DNA of 64,000 nucleotides, from NCBI GenBank assembly GCA_934101115.1, contig CAKOPW010000007.1:1-64000 (forward strand). Reading direction: 5' to 3'. This DNA comes from an uncultured Bacilli bacterium. Lineage in GTDB: Bacteria; Bacillota_I; Bacilli_A; RF39; UBA660. Shown one piece after another: positions 16,992-26,566 of the stretch. A program made the translations under genes and the position numbers. The notes beneath the pieces were generated by a model, which was not told the origin of the DNA, ran no database searches, and worked only from the letters and a program-made list of their open reading frames with translations. Every line of letters starts with the position of its first letter. The stretch's first letter is position 1.

Positions 16992-17020
16992 ATTATAATT
17001 AAAATAGCCTCTATTGTCAA
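16992..17020 (-). promoter_or_regulatory. Sigma-A promoter of the T-box operon
   Basis: TTGACA at 17015-17020, 17-base spacer, TATAAT at 16992-16997 on the minus strand, directly upstream of stem I of the T-box leader. Confidence 0.9.
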
Positions 17021-17037
17021 TAATAGAATTTAATAAA

Positions 17038-17763
17038 TTAATCATTCTTTGATTGTACTCTTCTCAAATCACGTCTTATACCATCAGTTTTGGTTTTACA
17101 CTCTATGAATCCATTTTCAACTAATTTTCTTTCAATATAGTTTAATTCCTTTGCAATTATTCTTGAAACAATTGATTGACTCAAACCAAACATTCCTGCA
17201 ATTTCTGCTTGAGAATATATTTTTCCTTCAATAAAACCAAAATATAACATAATTATCTTTCTATTACGAGCTGGAATATCCAATAAAATCTTACTAATAA
17301 AATTATAGGTGTCTTCATTTTCACATTCTGAAAACCAATCAATATCACTCTCTATAGTATCAATTAATTTTATTTCTTGTGCATCATCTTGATTACTAAT
17401 TGGTGCTTCTAAACTAACATTCTTATTTCTGATTTTATTAAGTTTTCTTAAAAACATTAAAATTTCATTATCTATACATCTCCCTGCAAATGTTGAAAAT
17501 TCTATGTTTCGAGTTGGATCAAAATTATTCGCAGCCTTTATTAGTCCTAATATTCCAACAGAAATTAGTTCATCTTTTTCATAATCAACAAAACAAAACT
17601 GAGTATTAACTCTATATATTACAAGTCTAATATTGTGCTCAATTAAAATATTTACCGCCTCTTCGTCACCAGCTTGTATCCTTTTAAACAAAATTCTCAT
17701 TTCTTCTGTGGATAATTTTTCAGGCAATTCTTCAAAATTAACAGGCAATTTATTTTTATACAT
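17038..17763 (-). CDS. Sigma-70 family factor, SigE/SigK-like, diverged tandem copy (241 aa)
   Basis: Region 2 ('RLVIYRVNTQFC', 'LISVGILGLIKAANNFDPTRNIEFSTFAGRCIDNEILMFLRK') and region 4 helix-turn-helix are both present, resembling the sporulation sigma factors SigE/SigK. It is a tandem duplicate of the gene at 17888-18613, with long blocks of identical nucleotides. Here region 4 has drifted: the usual 'LRYGF' is 'LYFGF' and the recognition helix reads 'FGLSQSIVSRII'. The ATG at 17763 follows AAAGGA at RBS distance and is preferred over an upstream TTG. A different promoter choice from its sister copy is likely but unproven. Confidence 0.85.
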   Translation of the reverse strand: MYKNKLPVNFEELPEKLSTEEMRILFKRIQAGDEEAVNILIEHNIRLVIYRVNTQFCFVDYEKDELISVGILGLIKAANNFDPTRNIEFSTFAGRCIDNEILMFLRKLNKIRNKNVSLEAPISNQDDAQEIKLIDTIESDIDWFSECENEDTYNFISKILLDIPARNRKIIMLYFGFIEGKIYSQAEIAGMFGLSQSIVSRIIAKELNYIERKLVENGFIECKTKTDGIRRDLRRVQSKND

Positions 17764-17846
17764 AAATTTAATTCCTTTCAACTTATTTAATTATTAATAC
17801 CGCATAATTTTATGAACAATCAAAACTTTTATCGTTCACCTTATTT

Positions 17847-17866
17847 AACTTAATTGTAATTAAGTT
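17847..17866. repeat. 20-bp palindrome between the two sigma factor genes
   Basis: AACTTAATT-GT-AATTAAGTT, a perfect inverted repeat in the 124-bp gap between the tandem sigma genes. No T run follows, so it is a possible operator rather than a terminator. Confidence 0.4.
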
Positions 17867-17887
17867 ACGTCTATTTAGTACCAAAAA

Positions 17888-18613
17888 TTAATTAGTTTTG
17901 GTTTTTACCAATCTTAATTTATAATCCGCATTGTTTCTTTTTGTTTTACGTTCTATGAATCCTCGTTCTACCAATTTTTTTTCGATATAGCCTAATTCCC
18001 TACAAATTATTTTGGAAACATATGATCTACTTAAGCCAAGCAAATCTGCAATTTCCGCTGAAGAATATATTTTTCCTTCAACAAAACCATAACGTAACAT
18101 AATTATTTTTCTATTACGAGCTGGAATATCCAATAAAATCTTACTGATAAACTTATAAGTATCTTCATTTTCACATTCTGAAAACCAATCAATATCACTC
18201 TCTATAGTATCAATTAATTTTATATTTTGCTCATCATTTTGATATCTAACCGGTGTTTCTAAACTAATATTCTTATCTCTGATTTTATTAAGTTTTCTCA
18301 AAAGCATTAGAATTTCATTATCTATACATCTTCCTGCATATGTTGAAAATTCTATATTTCGGGTTGGATCAAAAGTATTTGCAGCCTTTACTAGTCCAAA
18401 CATTCCGGCTGAAACTAGTTCGGATTTTTCATAATCACTAGAACAAAACTGAGTATTTACTCTATGGATTACAAGCCTAGTGTTATGCTCAATTAAAATA
18501 TTTACTGCTTCTTCATCTCCAGCTTGAATTCTTTCTATTAATTTTTTTACTTCATTAGCAGATAACTTTTTTGGTAAATCTTCTATATTCGCAAACATAT
18601 CATTATTAAACAT
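17888..18613 (-). CDS. Sigma-70 family factor, SigE/SigK-like (241 aa)
   Basis: Sigma regions 1.2-2.4 (about 15-125), with 'LVSAGMFGLVKAANTFDPTRNIEFSTYAGRCIDNE' as the core-binding/-10 recognition segment, and region 4.2 'SSAEIADLLGLSRSYVSKIICREL' as the -35 recognition helix. Region 4 is close to the sporulation sigma consensus. Unlike SigE/SigK precursors there is no pro-sequence with a membrane segment at the N-terminus. The RBS is GAAGGA. It begins 38 bp after the topA terminator, so it has a very short upstream region and may rely on read-through or a compact promoter. Confidence 0.88.
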   Translation of the reverse strand: MFNNDMFANIEDLPKKLSANEVKKLIERIQAGDEEAVNILIEHNTRLVIHRVNTQFCSSDYEKSELVSAGMFGLVKAANTFDPTRNIEFSTYAGRCIDNEILMLLRKLNKIRDKNISLETPVRYQNDEQNIKLIDTIESDIDWFSECENEDTYKFISKILLDIPARNRKIIMLRYGFVEGKIYSSAEIADLLGLSRSYVSKIICRELGYIEKKLVERGFIERKTKRNNADYKLRLVKTKTN

Positions 18614-18650
18614 ATATTTTTTCCTTCCATCATAAAATTTATTAATTTTA

Positions 18651-18693
18651 AAAAAAAATAAGCAGTATTCTTTTTATATTTACTGCTTATTTT
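18651..18693 (-). terminator. Terminator of topA
   Basis: AAATAAGCAGTA / TACTGCTTATTT, a 12-bp stem followed by nine T on the minus strand, overlapping the topA stop. Confidence 0.85.
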
Positions 18694-20705
18694 TCATAAC
18701 TACAACTGGAACATTTAATTCCGTCTTTTTTCTCTACTAAGAGAGAACCACAATCGGGACATACATCACCGGTTGGTTTATCCCAAAGAGCCACATCACA
18801 TTTTGGATATCTATCACATCCATAAAATATTTTGCCTCTTCTAGTTTTCTTTTCTACAATGTCACCATCACATTTTGGACATTTGCAAATAATTGTTTTT
18901 ACTTTTTCTTCTTTTTTTATGTATTTACATTCTGGATAATTGCTACATGCTACAAACTCTCCAAATTTACCTTTACGTACAACTAAAGGGGAATTACAGT
19001 TTGGGCAAGTTTCTCCAGTTTCCTTTGGAGCAGCTTTCTCCATTTTAGTGAATGCACTTTCTACTAAAGGTTCAAATTCATTATAAAAATCTTTTAATAT
19101 TTTTATATTATCTTTATCTTCTTCAGCTATTAAGTCTAAATCAGTTTCCATGTTGGCTGTATACTCAACATTGATAATATTTGAAAAATATTCTTGAAGT
19201 TTATCAGTTGTTTCAATTCCAATTTCTGTTGGAATAAACTTCTTATCCTCAATTTTTACATAATCACGCATTTTCAATGTTTCCATGGTTTTTGCATACG
19301 TTGAAGGTCTTCCAATACCAAGTTCTTCCATTTCTTGAATCAACGTTGCTTCAGTATATCTAGAAACTGGTTTAGTGAATTTTTGTTCAGTTTCAATATC
19401 TTTAGTGGAAACTATTCCATTAAATTGATCAAAATCTGGTAATATAACATCATCAGTTTTAGAAAACTCTTTATATACTTTTAAATATCCATCAAAAGTT
19501 AAAATAGATCCTGTTACTTTAAATTCATAACCATTATTATCAAGAATAGCCGTTGTTGCAAGTGTCTTAGCATCACTCATTAATGATGCAAGTGCACGAG
19601 CATATATGATTGAATATACTTTATATTCATCCTTTGTCAAATACCCTTTAACACTTTCGGGTGTTCTTCTTATACTTGTAGGTCTTATTGCTTCATGCGC
19701 ATCTTGTACATTTTCAGTCTTTTTACCCTTCTTAACAACTCCAACATATTTTTTACCAAAAGTCTCTTCAATGTATTTGAATGTATCATCTATAAATACT
19801 GGTGAAAGTCTTGTTGAATCAGTACGCATATATGTTATCAAACCTAAAGTTTCTTTACCTAAATCAACACCTTCATACAATTTTTGAGCAATACGCATTG
19901 TTTTACTTGAATTAAAGTTAAATTTATTAATACAAGCTTGTTGTAAAGTAGAAGTTGTGAATGGAAGAAAACCTTTTTTTGTTTTTTCTTTTTTCTCTAC
20001 ACTTGCTATTTTAAAATCTTCATCTAATTTAGATAGAATATCCTTAACTTCATCTTCATTATGAATTTCAAGTTTTTTACCTTTATACTTTTCTAAATCA
20101 GCATCAAAGTCTTTAAATTTTGCAGTTATATTCCAATACTCTTCAGGAACAAATGCAAGTATTTCTCTTTCGCGATCAACAATTAGTTTTAAAGCAACTG
20201 ATTGAACACGACCGGCACTTTTTCCGCCAGTTTTTGATTGCATAAGCTTAGATAATCTAAAACCAATAATACGATCTAATATTCTTCTTGTTTCTTGACT
20301 TCTAACTAATGAATCATCAATCTTTCTTGGATGTTTAAACGCTTCTTTTACCGCACCCTCAGTTATTTCATTGAAAACTACTCTTTCATAATTATCTTTA
20401 TTTAAACCAAGTACTTCATAAAGGTGAAAAGAAATAGCTTCTCCCTCACGGTCGGGATCGGTTGCAAGATAAACCATATCAGAATTTTTTGCATCTTTTT
20501 TTAACGCTGCAATGTCTTTTTTCTTTCCTGGTATCTCTTTATAAGTCGGTGTAAAATCGCCTTCTACATCAACTCCAAGGCCAAACTTACCAGAAGTTGC
20601 TAAATCTCTTATATGTCCCTTACTTGATACTACTTTATAATTCTTACCTAAATATCCAGATATTGTATGAGTCTTTGCTGGAGACTCAACTATTACTAAA
20701 TTCAT
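18687..20705 (-). CDS. topA: DNA topoisomerase I
   Basis: Type IA topoisomerase of 672 aa. Toprim domain at the N-terminus ('VIVESPAKTHTISGYLG', 'DPDREGEAISFHL'), active-site Tyr in 'GLITYMRTDSTRLS' (about 290-300), and three C-terminal C4 zinc ribbons ('CPNC...CSNYPEC', 'CPKC...CDRYPKC', 'CPDC...CSSC'). It relaxes negative supercoils. The open frame extends six codons upstream, but GAGAGG sits at the right distance from the ATG at 20705. It follows the LtaS-like gene by about 25 bp. Confidence 0.96.
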   Translation of the reverse strand: MNLVIVESPAKTHTISGYLGKNYKVVSSKGHIRDLATSGKFGLGVDVEGDFTPTYKEIPGKKKDIAALKKDAKNSDMVYLATDPDREGEAISFHLYEVLGLNKDNYERVVFNEITEGAVKEAFKHPRKIDDSLVRSQETRRILDRIIGFRLSKLMQSKTGGKSAGRVQSVALKLIVDREREILAFVPEEYWNITAKFKDFDADLEKYKGKKLEIHNEDEVKDILSKLDEDFKIASVEKKEKTKKGFLPFTTSTLQQACINKFNFNSSKTMRIAQKLYEGVDLGKETLGLITYMRTDSTRLSPVFIDDTFKYIEETFGKKYVGVVKKGKKTENVQDAHEAIRPTSIRRTPESVKGYLTKDEYKVYSIIYARALASLMSDAKTLATTAILDNNGYEFKVTGSILTFDGYLKVYKEFSKTDDVILPDFDQFNGIVSTKDIETEQKFTKPVSRYTEATLIQEMEELGIGRPSTYAKTMETLKMRDYVKIEDKKFIPTEIGIETTDKLQEYFSNIINVEYTANMETDLDLIAEEDKDNIKILKDFYNEFEPLVESAFTKMEKAAPKETGETCPNCNSPLVVRKGKFGEFVACSNYPECKYIKKEEKVKTIICKCPKCDGDIVEKKTRRGKIFYGCDRYPKCDVALWDKPTGDVCPDCGSLLVEKKDGIKCSSCSYEK

Positions 20706-20731
20706 AGATGTCCTCTCTTTCATAATTAAAT

Positions 20732-22807
20732 TTAATTACTACTTAATTTATTTTTGGCCTTTTCAAGTTCAGTTCCTAAATAGTTAAAATAATTTGATTT
20801 GATTGCTGATGTACTCATTCTTTGTCTTTCACGAATATCAGCATTTATTGCTGCAATTTCAGCATTCGTATACGTTTTAGTTGCTCCCTCTTTATAAGTC
20901 ATCTTCGAATTAGGGGCACTATAGTAACCACATTCATCAGTCCATGATCCATCAGCAAAAGCAACACGTGATGCATGATCTTTGCTGAATATATCAGTAC
21001 CTAAATAAAGTCTAGGATCATAATCCATATTAAATAAATTAAGAAGTGTTGGAAGCAAATCAAGTGGAGATGTGTAATCATTTACAACGATGCTTTCCAT
21101 TCCAGCATTATAAATTAACATAGGTGTTCTGTCAACATTTTTATTTTTATTAGAATTTCTTGAAACGGTATAATTAGCATTTTTGCTTAAATACTCATTT
21201 ATCTCAGAATCGGTTAATCCGTATGGAAAATGATCTCCAAACATAGCAATGACTGTATCTTCAAGTTTACCTTCACTTTCAAGTTCGCTTAGAAGTTCAC
21301 TTAAAGCTTCATCCAAAGTTTTCATCTTCGATAAGTATCTTCTTAAAGACGTTGAATATCCGCTGAATCTTTCATCATTCATATACTTATCACCCATCTT
21401 TGATGATTGAAAATATGGTTGATGAGTTGTAACTGTTGCAAAATATGACATAAATTTATCTTCATTCATGTAATATTTTTGAGCACTTTTAAACATATCT
21501 ACATCGCTTGGCCATTCTTCATAAGGCTCTTCATAAGTCATTCCTAAGTCAGTTACTCCATAGAATTTTTGACTTCCAAGATTTACATGAATTTTTCCTC
21601 TTCGATAATATTTTTGAGTATAATCATGATAAGAACTTGTATAATATCCTTTATTATTAAAGATATTAAATGCTGCAGTAAAATATTTATTTGATGCATA
21701 TGTATTTGCTGTACATGTGTTATTTATCGTAAATAAACTTGTTAATGCTGTAAATTCATTATTACCCGTTGAACAATTATTTCTTGGTGTATAATTGTTT
21801 CTAAAAGATATTCCTTCATTATACATTTTTGATAAAGTTGGAAAATCATCTTTATTAAGAATTGCAATTTCATTTACTGATTCAAGTAAAATAATAATCA
21901 AATTCTTTCCTTCAAATTTACCAGTCATTTCATTTTTTTCAGTAATTTTTCTATTTATAAAATAATTATTTAATGTTTTATATGTTTCATCAGTTGTCGA
22001 ATCAATTACCATCTTCCATGCTGTATCATCGATTGTACGAGTCATGTCAGTAACAACTTCATCCTTCTTATTATCATCCTTTTTAGTTTCTTTGTTGCCT
22101 TCAATATTAATAACTTTTTCAGCATCAATCTTAAATATAGTACTCTTAATATCACAGAAACCATAAGTTAAAACACCATAATTATCCACTGCTAAGTTAG
22201 AATTTTCTGGATATAACCATAAGGAATAAACTGTATCCGTTTGAAGTTCATTCATTCCAACATTGTTTTTTAAAAGTTCATAGTATCCAAACGAGCTTAC
22301 AAATAAAACAATTACTGTTATTACTTCAATATATACTTTTTGCGACATTGTAAGGCTTTCATTTCTTGTTTTATTTTTCATTATCTTTTTATCAACAAAA
22401 ATATAATATAAAACAAACATAATAGTTGGTAGAAGTATTAAATAATATTCTATTTTTAATGACTTCAAAAAATCTAAAATATAACTTATTACTTTAGTTC
22501 CTTGTTCAGTATTCCCAATTCCCATAAAGAATCCAATAAAATTGAACAATCCAAACTCAACAAATTCATATATACCAATAGCTAAGACAAAAACAATATG
22601 AATTATTCTAGCTGGTAGTTTTTTAAAGAAATGAGTTATAAAACTTATTAATAACCCACATATAAATGATGCAGATAAAATACGAATCGTACCAAAATCA
22701 AACAATTTAGATCCAGTAAATCCTCTAACAATCATTTCAAGTGAAAAAATAAAAAGGGTCATTATAAATGTATTTAAAACGACTCTATTTGTTAAAACTT
22801 TTTTCAT
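20732..22807 (-). CDS. LtaS-like membrane sulfatase (lipoteichoic acid synthase / phosphoglycerol transferase family, 691 aa)
   Basis: Five N-terminal membrane helices (within about residues 8-195), then an extracellular alkaline-phosphatase-like sulfatase domain (about 290-620). Metal and active-site features: 'IIILLESVNE' with the metal-binding Glu, 'CSTGNNEF' with the likely nucleophilic Thr, 'VTTHQPYF', and 'IAMFGDHFPYG' with Asp-His metal ligands. LtaS enzymes polymerise glycerol-phosphate on a glycolipid anchor at the outer membrane face. The C-terminal extension (about 620-691) contains an 'ADGSW' segment and a charged helix. Whether it makes lipoteichoic acid or modifies another glycan cannot be told. 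RBS AGAGG precedes the ATG. Confidence 0.88.
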   Translation of the reverse strand: MKKVLTNRVVLNTFIMTLFIFSLEMIVRGFTGSKLFDFGTIRILSASFICGLLISFITHFFKKLPARIIHIVFVLAIGIYEFVEFGLFNFIGFFMGIGNTEQGTKVISYILDFLKSLKIEYYLILLPTIMFVLYYIFVDKKIMKNKTRNESLTMSQKVYIEVITVIVLFVSSFGYYELLKNNVGMNELQTDTVYSLWLYPENSNLAVDNYGVLTYGFCDIKSTIFKIDAEKVINIEGNKETKKDDNKKDEVVTDMTRTIDDTAWKMVIDSTTDETYKTLNNYFINRKITEKNEMTGKFEGKNLIIILLESVNEIAILNKDDFPTLSKMYNEGISFRNNYTPRNNCSTGNNEFTALTSLFTINNTCTANTYASNKYFTAAFNIFNNKGYYTSSYHDYTQKYYRRGKIHVNLGSQKFYGVTDLGMTYEEPYEEWPSDVDMFKSAQKYYMNEDKFMSYFATVTTHQPYFQSSKMGDKYMNDERFSGYSTSLRRYLSKMKTLDEALSELLSELESEGKLEDTVIAMFGDHFPYGLTDSEINEYLSKNANYTVSRNSNKNKNVDRTPMLIYNAGMESIVVNDYTSPLDLLPTLLNLFNMDYDPRLYLGTDIFSKDHASRVAFADGSWTDECGYYSAPNSKMTYKEGATKTYTNAEIAAINADIRERQRMSTSAIKSNYFNYLGTELEKAKNKLSSN

Positions 22808-22820
22808 ATAAACACCTCTT

Positions 22821-23441
22821 TTAATTCTTATCCTCTTTTATTATTTCACTTATTGGTGAAAATGTAAATCTATAAAAATCTTTAACTCCATATTTTTTTA
22901 CTGCTTCAATATGTTTTTTTGTCGGATAACCTTTATGAGATGCATATCCATATTCAGGATAAATTTTATCAAGTTCATACATCATTCTATCCCTTGTGAC
23001 TTTAGCTATAACACTAGCAGCAGCTATGCTTAAGCTTTTCGCGTCCCCTTTAATAATAGAAGTTGATGGGATATCGATATCAAGTTTAACTGCATCAATT
23101 AAAACATGTTCTGGTTTTTTACTTAAATTGGATAACGCTATTTTCATTGCTTCTTTACTAGCTTCTAAAATGTTTATTTCATCTATTCTTTGAGGAGATA
23201 CAATACCTATTCCATAAATTGTATCTTTAATAAGCACTTCATAAAGCTTATCTCTTTTCTTTTCACTTAATTTTTTAGAGTCATTAAGTCCTTCTAAAGA
23301 ATAATTTTTAGGCAAAATACAAGCGCATGCAACAACTGGTCCACAAAGAGGTCCACGTCCAACTTCATCAACACCAGCAATTAAAGTTATCCCTTGTTTA
23401 TATAATTCCTTTTCAAATGCAAGCAAATCTACTTCTTCCAT
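22821..23441 (-). CDS. rnhB: Ribonuclease HII
   Basis: 206 aa, normal RNase HII length. The opening 'IAGVDEVGRGPLCGPVVACA' supplies the DE catalytic pair; the third and fourth acidic residues are in 'VLIDAVKLD' and around 'VTRDRMM'. It removes RNA primers and misincorporated ribonucleotides. It is 4 bp downstream of rbgA, a common Firmicutes pairing, and precedes the LtaS-like gene by 13 bp. Confidence 0.95.
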   Translation of the reverse strand: MEEVDLLAFEKELYKQGITLIAGVDEVGRGPLCGPVVACACILPKNYSLEGLNDSKKLSEKKRDKLYEVLIKDTIYGIGIVSPQRIDEINILEASKEAMKIALSNLSKKPEHVLIDAVKLDIDIPSTSIIKGDAKSLSIAAASVIAKVTRDRMMYELDKIYPEYGYASHKGYPTKKHIEAVKKYGVKDFYRFTFSPISEIIKEDKN

Positions 23442-23445
23442 ATAA

Positions 23446-24309
23446 CTAATCCTCTAATCTATCAAATGTAACGCCTTTAATTACATCTTGTTTCATATCA
23501 TTTACTATAAATGTGCTAACTCGATCATAATCTATTTCGCCACCACTTATTCTAGCCCCTATTTTTTTACCAATTTCATCATAAGTAACGCATAGATCTT
23601 CATCAACATGATCTACACCATATCTATTTTTTAATATATCATTATAATACTTATCAAGCTTATTTAAAATATGTATAGCAACTTCATCTATAGGTAAAAC
23701 TTCATTTTTAATCGCACTTATACTTGCAAGATTTAAAGCAACTTCTGCGCTTTCAAACTTAGGCCACAAAATACCTGGTGTATCTAAAAGTAAAATGTTT
23801 TCTTTAGTTTTAAGCCAAACAAGATTTTTGGTAACTCCCGGAATATTACCGACATTAGCTACTTTTTTACCAGCAAGCTTATTTATAAAAGTTGATTTAC
23901 CAACATTTGGAACACCAACCACTAAAGCCTTAATCTCTTTTTCTTTTAAACCTTTATCAAGTCTTTTTTCATTAATCTCACGTGCCAAAGTTTTTGTTAC
24001 ATCAAACACCTTTTTATAGTCATCGTTATTCTTTAAGTCAACAAGTATTACTTTGGAACCGCTCTTTTCCATTTGCTCCTTAAATTTTAAAGTTACATTC
24101 AGATCACACAAATCTGCTTTAGTCATAATAATTATTTTAGGTTTTCCCTTAGTTATTTGATCTATATCATCTATTCTAGATGAAACTGGTACTCTAGCAT
24201 CTACAAGCTCATAAACAATATCAATTAATGGCAATAAATTGCCTATTTCCCTTTTTGTTTTAGCCATATGCCCTGGATACCAATTTATATTTGTTTTGTT
24301 TTCGTTCAT
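23446..24309 (-). CDS. rbgA: Ribosome biogenesis GTPase RbgA (YlqF)
   Basis: Circularly permuted GTPase: the G4 motif 'TKAD' (about 63-66) comes first, then G1 'GVPNVGKST', then G3 'DTPG'. The N-terminus 'NWYPGHMAKTKRE' is diagnostic for YlqF/RbgA, and a C-terminal ANTAR-like rRNA-binding region follows. It matures the 50S subunit. It heads the rbgA-rnhB pair with RBS AAGGAAG. Confidence 0.96.
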   Translation of the reverse strand: MNENKTNINWYPGHMAKTKREIGNLLPLIDIVYELVDARVPVSSRIDDIDQITKGKPKIIIMTKADLCDLNVTLKFKEQMEKSGSKVILVDLKNNDDYKKVFDVTKTLAREINEKRLDKGLKEKEIKALVVGVPNVGKSTFINKLAGKKVANVGNIPGVTKNLVWLKTKENILLLDTPGILWPKFESAEVALNLASISAIKNEVLPIDEVAIHILNKLDKYYNDILKNRYGVDHVDEDLCVTYDEIGKKIGARISGGEIDYDRVSTFIVNDMKQDVIKGVTFDRLED

Positions 24310-24351
24310 AAAATCACTTCCTTAAGATTTCAGTTTAATCAATTATATCAT

Positions 24352-24380
24352 AAAAAAGATAGATTTTGCATTAATCTATC
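24352..24380 (-). terminator. Terminator upstream of rbgA
   Basis: GATAGATT / AATCTATC with six T on the minus strand, about 150 bp after the acetyltransferase gene stop. It isolates rbgA-rnhB from the accessory block. Confidence 0.75.
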
Positions 24381-24397
24381 CTAAATAACCTCATTTA

Positions 24398-24487
24398 TTA
24401 AAATGCCTTTTTTGACTTTAGTTCACCTGTTATATGCAACAAATCTATATTAAAATACTGCCAATCATTTCCTTTATCAATATAAAT
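24398..24487 (-). other. Possible C-terminal remnant of a lost gene (about 28 codons, no start)
   Basis: The minus strand is open for about 28 codons, ending at TAA 24398-24400, and reads 'DKGNDWQYFNIDLLHITG...' with a protein-like composition. It has no start codon and no RBS. It could be a degraded gene end or chance. The rest of the gap between rbgA and the acetyltransferase is plain AT-rich DNA. Confidence 0.2.
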
Positions 24488-24528
24488 TTATTTTTTTTCA
24501 ATTACATTAAATTATATTTTTTTACTTT

Positions 24529-25062
24529 CTATTTTTCTTTTTCACTTTGTGCAGTCAATCCCAAGAATTTATTATCCCATTTTTTTGTTTTTTCTTTCGT
24601 TAAAGACTTAGAAAATATTATTGTGGTTTTATTTATTTCATCACTTTCTAATTTGTTGTTATATAATTCTCTTATCATGTTCTTCTTTTTATATAATAAA
24701 ATTGCTTTATCAAACTCATCATCTGTATAAACTCTTATTGAGGTGTAACCTTTACTCAAAGCTAAATTTTCAAAAAAATCAAACATCTTAGAGCCATAGC
24801 CATTTTGCCTATACTCTTGCAATACTCCAAACCAACTTAACCAAGCATCGAATGGATATTCATTGTATGAATATAACCCAATTACTCCGATAGGAATCTC
24901 ACTATCATAAACAATAAAATTTATCATTTCTTTTCTATAAGGATCATTAGTAATACCTTCAATATAGTTTTGCCTTCCATCTTCTAATGGAAAAATTGAA
25001 TTTTGAACCTTAACCGCCAAATCAAGATTACTATTATCTATTTCTTCGTATCTTAAATTCAT
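24529..25062 (-). CDS. GNAT family acetyltransferase (177 aa)
   Basis: GNAT fold: beta strands followed by the acetyl-CoA loop 'QEYRQNGYGSKMF' (about 93-105) and a C-terminal 'DKAILLYKKKNM' motif. The substrate is unknown. RBS GGAG precedes the ATG. It resembles in plan the acetyltransferase at 30949 ('LSWFGVLQEYRQNGYGSK' versus 'LDWFTILKEHRKKGYGTK'), suggesting the two belong to the same subfamily. Confidence 0.85.
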   Translation of the reverse strand: MNLRYEEIDNSNLDLAVKVQNSIFPLEDGRQNYIEGITNDPYRKEMINFIVYDSEIPIGVIGLYSYNEYPFDAWLSWFGVLQEYRQNGYGSKMFDFFENLALSKGYTSIRVYTDDEFDKAILLYKKKNMIRELYNNKLESDEINKTTIIFSKSLTKEKTKKWDNKFLGLTAQSEKEK

Positions 25063-25178
25063 TTTTCCAAACTCCTATCTATTGTTTTTATCATTTCTTA
25101 TATCCGATATTCAAGTTTTTTTACTTTCATAAGCTCTTATATACTAATTTGTTATACTTTGATTTTTCATTATATATA

Positions 25179-25742
25179 TCAATTTTTTTGTACTATTATA
25201 TCATAATAATGCCATTTTTTATTATCACTTTCTCTAACATATTCTACTTCTTCTAATTTAATTATTTTAAATTTCTTCAGATAATCTTTTACTTCGTCTA
25301 TCGAAAACGTGTTAATAGAGTCAACTACATTCCAAGCATCTCTATCACCAAACAATTGACCAACAAAATAGCCATCATTTTCAATTGAATTATAAATTTT
25401 ATTCCACAACTCATCAAATTTTTGGGGATTACAAAATGGAAGACTAAAAAATGCAGTTAATAACTGAGTTTTTGGCAATTCTATATTTTCAAAACAACTT
25501 TCTTTAAATGAAACCAATTGTTTTTCATCTTTTGACAATCTGTTTAAAATGAAATCTTGATTTAATTGTCTATCAATAGCTAGAACTTTTATACCATTTT
25601 TAATCATATATACCGTTTCATTTCCGATGCCACAACCTAAATCAATTGCATTATCTATTTTATGATTATCTAAAAATTCAATAAGCAAGCTACACACTTC
25701 ATCACCACAAGTTTTAATTTGATAATTTGTCCAATCTTTCAT
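25179..25742 (-). CDS. SAM-dependent methyltransferase, class I (187 aa)
   Basis: Motif I 'AIDLGCGIGNETVYM' (about 38-52) followed by the acidic 'LAIDRQ' that binds the ribose of SAM; 'LLTAFFSLPFCNP' matches motif IV. Overall it resembles TehB-like small-molecule methyltransferases. The substrate is not identifiable. RBS GAGGAAAG. The 160-bp gap before the DUF1287 gene holds only a weak ACCAATTTGGT palindrome near 25855-25870. Confidence 0.85.
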   Translation of the reverse strand: MKDWTNYQIKTCGDEVCSLLIEFLDNHKIDNAIDLGCGIGNETVYMIKNGIKVLAIDRQLNQDFILNRLSKDEKQLVSFKESCFENIELPKTQLLTAFFSLPFCNPQKFDELWNKIYNSIENDGYFVGQLFGDRDAWNVVDSINTFSIDEVKDYLKKFKIIKLEEVEYVRESDNKKWHYYDIIVQKN

Positions 25743-25902
25743 ACTTTCCTCACTTCTAATTAATATTAAATAACATTTAAATATATCAATTCAACACTTT
25801 TCTATTTCTTGACATATCAAAATCCATTTCAAATCTTAGTTTAAAACTCAAAAACAATTACCAAATTGGTATTAATTTTCGAGAAATAGCATTACCTATT
25901 AT

Positions 25903-26556
25903 CTAACTAATTCTATAATGCCCAATTATATCATCACGATATTCTAATATATCTTCTTCATAATATCTTTGATATGGATTTGCATGATGAATAATAAAAT
26001 TTATACCTTTACGATTTCTTTTATCAGAAACAATACCAATATGTTTTTTAAAAACTACGATATCTCCACCTTGCCATTCTTCTATACTTTTTATATCAGT
26101 TGTTAAGCTTATTGCATTATAATCAAAATAAGTTTTCAAATTAGATACTCTTCTAAAATCGATATTTTTGTCTACAACATCAATATTATATAAATCTCTA
26201 TTTGCTTTAATATGTTCATTAACAAGGATTTTCAAATCATAACCAGCATCCTTAAGAGCAAAAGCAATGACATCAGTACAAACACCATATCCATCATCAG
26301 GATAACCATTACTATAATATTTGCTCTTGTATTTGGGTTTAGTAGCTATATACTTTCTAGCCCCCATTAAGATATCTGTTTGATCATCAATTCCATCATT
26401 ATCTTTATCTATATCACTTACATAAGTTTTTATATCAAAAAAATCGTTAGTATATTTTTTATGAGGAATAAAATTAAATCTATAAAGTAAATACAAAATA
26501 ATTAGTAAACATAATACAAATGTAATACTTAAAGTAATTAATATTTTCTTTTTCAT
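25903..26556 (-). CDS. DUF1287-family exported protein (217 aa)
   Basis: N-terminal membrane helix (about 4-26), then an extracytoplasmic domain with the DUF1287 hallmarks: 'GVCTDVIAFALKDAGYDL' with a Cys, 'NIDFRRVSNLKTYF', 'GGDIVVFKKHIGIVSD' and 'HHANP'. The Cys-His arrangement resembles an NlpC/P60-like papain fold, so amidase activity on cell-wall material is a reasonable guess, not established. It has an RBS (GGAGAAG) and follows the B3/4 gene by 10 bp, so the two may be co-transcribed. Confidence 0.75.
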   Translation of the reverse strand: MKKKILITLSITFVLCLLIILYLLYRFNFIPHKKYTNDFFDIKTYVSDIDKDNDGIDDQTDILMGARKYIATKPKYKSKYYSNGYPDDGYGVCTDVIAFALKDAGYDLKILVNEHIKANRDLYNIDVVDKNIDFRRVSNLKTYFDYNAISLTTDIKSIEEWQGGDIVVFKKHIGIVSDKRNRKGINFIIHHANPYQRYYEEDILEYRDDIIGHYRIS

Positions 26557-26566
26557 ATCTTCTCCA

